Source: UBA7239 sp035430165
GTDB lineage: Bacteria; Pseudomonadota; Gammaproteobacteria; Pseudomonadales; UBA7239
Assembly (NCBI GenBank): GCA_035430165.1
Contig: DAOMGE010000003.1
Location: forward strand, 1 to 64,000
Length of the DNA: 64,000 nucleotides
Direction: 5' to 3'
A program made the position numbers and the translations under genes. Under the pieces are notes generated by a model, which searched no databases, had not been told where the DNA came from, and saw only the letters and a list, made by a program, of their open reading frames with translations. Shown here piece by piece: positions 60,243 through 64,000 of the stretch; the stretch's first letter is position 1; each line of letters opens with the position of its first letter.

Positions 60243-61082
60243 TTACCGTTGCAGGCAATAACCGCTTTTGAAATCAGGGTAAAGAAACTGGAAGCCGGTT
60301 GATTGCAGCAGTTTGCTGTCACAACGTTTGCCAGTCGGAGGTAGTTGCTGCCAGTTGTTATCGGGCAGGGGATCATCAACTTCCAGGATGTGGCCTAGCC
60401 ATTGCCATACATAACCGGATTGCACGGGTTGTGTGTCGCTGGCGACGTAGACGGGTGAAGGCGAGATGTCGTCTTCCCAGCACTCGATCAGGAAAGCCAG
60501 CACGCGTGCGCAGTCGTCAGCGTGTATGCGGTTGCTGAACTGGTACGCATCGGCCGGATCGACGCGCAGCTCACGAACCATGCGGACCAGTCGCTCCCGA
60601 CCCGGACCATAAATCCCGGAAAAGCGTATGCAGGTGGACGCAAACCCACTGTTGCGCACCAGTGCTTCTGCTTCCAGCAGGCAGCGGCCGGAAAATCCGT
60701 TGCCGAGAGCGGGGCTGTGCTCATCCACCGTCTCGCCCGCGTCTTGCGCATAGACCGAGGTGCTGGAGACGAACAGCAGTCGAGGCTTGCCAGTCAGGTT
60801 GGCCAGCAGGTTGCGGGTACCGTCGACATAGATTTGCCGATAGCGTGTTTCGGTGCGTTCACCGGGTGTCAGGGTGATGACTACATAGTCGAAACACTGG
60901 TCACCAATCGCTTGTTGCAGGGCAGCAGGATCACAGATATCCGCAGCGAGGGGGGTGATGTAGGCGGGCAGGTCATGCGCCTGCCGGCGGAGACCGGTCA
61001 GGCGAAAGTCATGGTGTAACAAGAGGGCAAGGCGCTGGGCAATGTCGCCACAGCCAGCCAGCAGGATCGACGGCTGTGTCAC
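60243..61082 (-). CDS. NAD-dependent epimerase/dehydratase-family protein (YeeZ-like)
   Basis: 279 residues. Rossmann motif ILLAGCGDIAQRLA, then FVSSTSVYAQDAGETVDE and the IRFSGIYGPGRERL segment, as in YeeZ-type extended SDRs. The YxxxK motif is not obvious; YeeZ members often lack it and have no known reaction. It follows the LysM-PBP7 gene on the same strand, 2 bases apart, so the pair is one transcript. Confidence 0.8.
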   Translation of the reverse strand: MTQPSILLAGCGDIAQRLALLLHHDFRLTGLRRQAHDLPAYITPLAADICDPAALQQAIGDQCFDYVVITLTPGERTETRYRQIYVDGTRNLLANLTGKPRLLFVSSTSVYAQDAGETVDEHSPALGNGFSGRCLLEAEALVRNSGFASTCIRFSGIYGPGRERLVRMVRELRVDPADAYQFSNRIHADDCARVLAFLIECWEDDISPSPVYVASDTQPVQSGYVWQWLGHILEVDDPLPDNNWQQLPPTGKRCDSKLLQSTGFQFLYPDFKSGYCLQR

Positions 61083-61084
61083 TC

Positions 61085-62254
61085 TCAGTGGGTTTCTGTC
61101 GCTGTGGTCGGTTCGGCCATGGCCAGCTGGTCAGCATTGCCACGATTGGCTTCTATCCAGTTTTTCAGGCGATTGGCGTCACCCACGGGCGAGAATTTGC
61201 CCTCGGCTTCCAGGAATACCATCACGGAGGGTCGATTGGCCACGGTAGCCAACATCACCAGGCAGTGCCCCGCCTCATTGATGTAGCCGGTTTTACTGAT
61301 GGTGATATCCCAGTCGCCCTCACGCACCAGCAAGTTGGTGTTCAGGTAAGGCAGGGGCTGGCGGCTGGTGTTCATGGCCACTTCGCGGCTGGGTGTGGTG
61401 GTGAATTCATGGATCAGTTCGTATTGGCTGGCAGCCTTCACCATTTTTACCAGATCTTCTGCAGTCGAGACATTAGCGGGCGTCAGGCCGGTCGGGTCGT
61501 AGAACTGGGTATGTGTCATACCGAGTTTGGCGGCCTTGATACGCATCGCGTTCACAAAGGCTTGCTTGCCGCCCGGATAGTGGCGCGACAGCGTTGAGGC
61601 AGCGCGATTCTCGGACGACATCAGGGCGAGGCGCAACATGTCATAGCGAGGCAACCTTGTGCCCACCTGCAGCCGGGATGTGGTGTGTTTCAGGTTGTCG
61701 ACATCAGCCTCCTCAATCTGCAAGACCTCTTGCATCGACGGGTTGGCATCGAGAACAACCATTGCTGTCATCAGTTTGGTGATCGAGGCGATAGGCGTCT
61801 GGCTACTGGTGTTCTTGGAAAAAAGGGTCTGGCCGGTGTTGGCGTCCACCACGATGGCGCTGCTGGATGCGAGTTGTGGTGCGCGGCGTTGGGCGGTGGC
61901 CACCGGTTTTTTAATGCTGGCCGGTGTTTTGGCGGTAGTGACTTTCCGGGAATTTTCGACGGGACGGGCAGTGGCCTGAGCGGGCTTGTTACCCGGCAGG
62001 GTAAGCACCTGGCCTTCGGTCAGCCCGGTATTTTTCTTGAGATGATTGATTTTCGCCAACTCGCTGGTGGAGATATTGTTGGCGGTTGCGACGCTCCACA
62101 AACTGTCACCGGCCTGGACGGTGTAACTGGCTGCACGGGTGTTACTTGATACAAAACCGGCCAGCGTGAAAACAGCAGCCAGCAGACACATCTTGCTTGT
62201 CGTTTTTGCGGATCCTTTTATTCTGGATCGACTTGTTGTGAACCGGATCGTCAT
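61085..62254 (-). CDS. pbpG: LysM domain plus PBP7-type D-Ala-D-Ala endopeptidase
   Basis: 389 residues. Signal peptide (LLAAVFTLAGFVSSNTRA), a single LysM domain (YTVQAGDSLWSVATANNIS, about 43-88), a basic linker (PVENSRKVTTAK), then the penicillin-binding peptidase domain. Active-site motifs: SITK with S157, SEN and KTGYINEAG. Cleaves DD-crosslinks or stem peptides in the peptidoglycan. The extra LysM should fix it to the cell wall; E. coli PBP7 (about 310 residues) lacks it. A perfect TATAAT on the minus strand (62291-62296) precedes the start; its -35 is weak. Divergent from recG. Confidence 0.9.
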   Translation of the reverse strand: MTIRFTTSRSRIKGSAKTTSKMCLLAAVFTLAGFVSSNTRAASYTVQAGDSLWSVATANNISTSELAKINHLKKNTGLTEGQVLTLPGNKPAQATARPVENSRKVTTAKTPASIKKPVATAQRRAPQLASSSAIVVDANTGQTLFSKNTSSQTPIASITKLMTAMVVLDANPSMQEVLQIEEADVDNLKHTTSRLQVGTRLPRYDMLRLALMSSENRAASTLSRHYPGGKQAFVNAMRIKAAKLGMTHTQFYDPTGLTPANVSTAEDLVKMVKAASQYELIHEFTTTPSREVAMNTSRQPLPYLNTNLLVREGDWDITISKTGYINEAGHCLVMLATVANRPSVMVFLEAEGKFSPVGDANRLKNWIEANRGNADQLAMAEPTTATETH

Positions 62255-62365
62255 GAGTCTGCCCCCATCTTCATGAAATCACCTTGCCGGATTATATAAA
62301 TCCAGACAGATACCTGAAAAATACAATGCCCACACTGCTTTAGCAAGTTTTTACAAGTATTTGAT

Positions 62366-62395
62366 TTGATAAACATCACATTGCGGAAGTATGCT
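62366..62395 (+). promoter_or_regulatory. Candidate sigma70 promoter for recG
   Basis: TTGATA (62366-62371), 18-base spacer, TATGCT (62390-62395). The start of transcription should lie near 62402, that is, at or next to the recG start codon, which leaves almost no leader. Confidence 0.45.
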
Positions 62396-62401
62396 GCCCC
62401 G

Positions 62402-64000
62402 ATGCCATCCCACGACCATCCGCACAGCAACGATTCCATCGACAGCCTGCACGGTATCGGCCCCCAGTTGGCCGAAAAACTGGCGCGTCTGGATATCCAC
62501 CGGATGGAGGACCTGCTGTGGCATTTGCCCTTGCGCTATCGCGACCTGACCCGTATCACGCCCATCGGCGCATTGGCATTACACAGCGAGGCGCTGGTCG
62601 AGGGCACGATTCGCGCCTGCGATGTGGTATTCGGGCGCCGCCGCAGCCTGCTGTGCCTGATCCAGGATGGCACGGGTGTCCTTGCATTGCGTTTTTTTCA
62701 TTTTTCCAGGGCCCAGCAACAGCAGATGTTGCCGGGCAAGAAAGTCCGTGCCTGGGGTGAAGCACGGCGTGGTGGCAGCGGTTTTGAAATGTACCACCCG
62801 GAGTATCGTTTGCTGGAGCCGGGTGACATGCCGCTGCTGGCAGACAGGTTGACGCCAGTGTATCCCGCTACGGAAGGCTTGCAGCAGACGCGTTTGCGCA
62901 AGTTGATCGGGCAAGTCTTGGAAAGCGCAGCAGGCAATGTTGTCAGTGATTGGTTGCCACCGGCGCTGCTGCCTGCACGCCTGTCGATGCCGCTGCATGA
63001 AGCGCTGTCGTATTTGCATTTGCCACCAGCCGATGCGCCGGTTGCCGAATTGATGGAGGGCAATCATCCCGCGCAACAGCGTCTTGCTTTTGAAGAACTG
63101 GTAGCTCATCACCTGGGTCTTTTGCGATTGCGACAACAACAGAAACGACAACACGCGGACGCCTTACCGCAGGATAAAAATTTACACCGGCGTTTTTTAT
63201 CCGCATTGCCTTTTGTGCTGACTGCTGCACAGTTACGTGTCAGTGAAGACATTGCCTGTGACTTACAAAAACCTGAGCCGATGTTGCGGCTGGTGCAGGG
63301 CGATGTCGGCTCGGGTAAAACCGTGGTGGCGGCACTGGCGTGTATGCAAACTGTAGCAAATGGAAAACAGGCTGCAATGATGGCGCCGACAGAAATCCTG
63401 GCGGAACAACATTTCCTGCAATTCCAGCGCTGGTTTGAACCGCTGGGTTTTCACGTGGTGTGGTTGAGTGGTAGCGTCAAAACCAAAGCCCGCCGCGACG
63501 TGCTGGAAAAAATTGCCAACGGTACAGCGCACATTGCAGTCGGTACGCATGCGCTATTCCAGGATGAAGTGCAATTCCAGGATCTTTCACTGGTTGTGAC
63601 CGATGAGCAACACCGCTTTGGTGTGCGACAGCGACTTGCCCTGCAACAAAAAGGTTTTCAGGCGGATACAAAAGTGCCGTCACTGCCCCACCAGCTGGTG
63701 ATGACAGCAACACCGATTCCACGCACGCTGGCGATGAGTGCATACGCGGATCTCGATTGCTCTGTCATTGACGAGCGTCCACCGGGCCGCACACCCGTGC
63801 AGACAGTTGTGGTTGACGGACAGCGTCGTGACGAAATTATCGAGCGCCTGCGCGCTGCCTGTCGCGAAGGTCGGCAAGTGTATTGGGTTTGCACCTTGAT
63901 AGAGGAATCGGAAACATTGCAATGCCAGGCTGCAGAAGTGACGGCTGCCACGTTGCGCGCCGCGTTGCTGGACATTGCTGTCGGTCTGGTTCACGGCAAG
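62402..64000 (+). CDS. recG: ATP-dependent DNA helicase RecG (3' end outside window)
   Basis: 533 codons to the right edge, with no stop. Remodels stalled replication forks and branched DNA. The wedge domain is clear: LHGIGPQLAEKLARL, LWHLPLRYRDLTRITPIG and HPEYRLLEPGD. Helicase motifs: GDVGSGKTVVAALA (Walker A), MAPTEILAEQHF, DEQHRFGVRQR (DExH) and MTATPIPRTLAM. I take the ATG at 62402, which matches the start of RecG proteins but has no clear ribosome site. The final domain is missing because of the window edge, not truncation. Confidence 0.96.
   Translation, partial: MPSHDHPHSNDSIDSLHGIGPQLAEKLARLDIHRMEDLLWHLPLRYRDLTRITPIGALALHSEALVEGTIRACDVVFGRRRSLLCLIQDGTGVLALRFFHFSRAQQQQMLPGKKVRAWGEARRGGSGFEMYHPEYRLLEPGDMPLLADRLTPVYPATEGLQQTRLRKLIGQVLESAAGNVVSDWLPPALLPARLSMPLHEALSYLHLPPADAPVAELMEGNHPAQQRLAFEELVAHHLGLLRLRQQQKRQHADALPQDKNLHRRFLSALPFVLTAAQLRVSEDIACDLQKPEPMLRLVQGDVGSGKTVVAALACMQTVANGKQAAMMAPTEILAEQHFLQFQRWFEPLGFHVVWLSGSVKTKARRDVLEKIANGTAHIAVGTHALFQDEVQFQDLSLVVTDEQHRFGVRQRLALQQKGFQADTKVPSLPHQLVMTATPIPRTLAMSAYADLDCSVIDERPPGRTPVQTVVVDGQRRDEIIERLRAACREGRQVYWVCTLIEESETLQCQAAEVTAATLRAALLDIAVGLVHGK

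Overview
The window is a 64 kb piece of a draft bacterial chromosome. Gene density is high, and no stretch over 300 bases lacks a gene. Housekeeping genes and gene orders (polA, argG, greB, tesA with its divergent ybbA/ybbP-type ABC genes, bioA, prfC, hisZ-purA, lgt-thyA-folA, recG) point to a gammaproteobacterium, probably of the Pseudomonadales/Cellvibrionales kind. A betaproteobacterium is not excluded. No rRNA, tRNA, phage, IS transposase or CRISPR array was seen. A 100-N scaffold gap interrupts purA. It is flanked by an identical 55-base sequence on each side, so it looks like an assembly join and not biology.

Layout. 1-2.3 kb: end of a secreted repeat protein built of 14 propeller-like blades. 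2.3-12 kb: polA with an in-frame palindromic insert, a GAF-GAF-HD-GYP protein, a CHASE2 adenylate cyclase, a FecR-domain protein and a TPR/outer-membrane barrel protein, a probable envelope-sensing and nucleotide-signalling block. 12-13.6 kb: enoyl-CoA hydratase and SDR. 13.7-16.3 kb: znuB-znuC and divergent znuA for zinc uptake. 16.4-20.2 kb: acyl-CoA synthetase, flavin reductase and metallo-beta-lactamase-fold hydrolase. 20.2-22.5 kb: a YjfL/YjfM/YjfC-type trio. 22.6-24.9 kb: msrB, glutathione peroxidase, argG. 25-30.4 kb: a long minus-strand run (unknown protein, sulfotransferase, hydroxysteroid-dehydrogenase-like SDR, LemA, M48 peptidase, SUI1 factor, greB). 30.6-33.4 kb: OmpA-like protein and a DUF3592 membrane protein. 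33.6-36.2 kb: three genes matching the ChsH2-ChsH1-Ltp2 steroid side-chain hydratase/aldolase set. 36.2-38.2 kb: an A+T-richer trio. 38.2-41.6 kb: SnoaL-like protein, desaturase, a cysteine-less glutaredoxin-like protein, a HopJ/DUF385 fusion and an alpha/beta hydrolase. 41.6-50.1 kb: ABC exporter pair, tesA, bioA, sirB2-like, prfC, DEAD-box helicase. 50.2-53.1 kb: hisZ-purA with a possible leader ORF. 53.2-62.3 kb: small membrane protein, chrA, a cNMP-gated MscS-type channel, lgt-thyA-folA, a radical SAM protein, a YeeZ-like epimerase and a LysM-PBP7 endopeptidase. 62.4 kb to the edge: recG, cut by the window end.

Two themes run through the accessory genes. The first is steroid-like lipid catabolism: the ChsH2/ChsH1/Ltp2 set, a FadD3-like ligase, an HsaB-like flavin reductase, a crotonase and two SDRs, all scattered over about 24 kb and not gathered in one cluster. 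The second is cyclic-nucleotide signalling: a cyclase, an HD-GYP phosphodiesterase and a cNMP-binding channel. Three 46-base structured repeats (one shortened) sit in gaps between convergent genes, and a different palindromic element lies inside the polA coding sequence. The best candidates for something undescribed are the polA insert, the HopJ-DUF385 fusion beside a cysteine-less glutaredoxin, the cyclase/FecR/TPR-barrel block, and the coupled leader ORF with a hairpin in front of hisZ.
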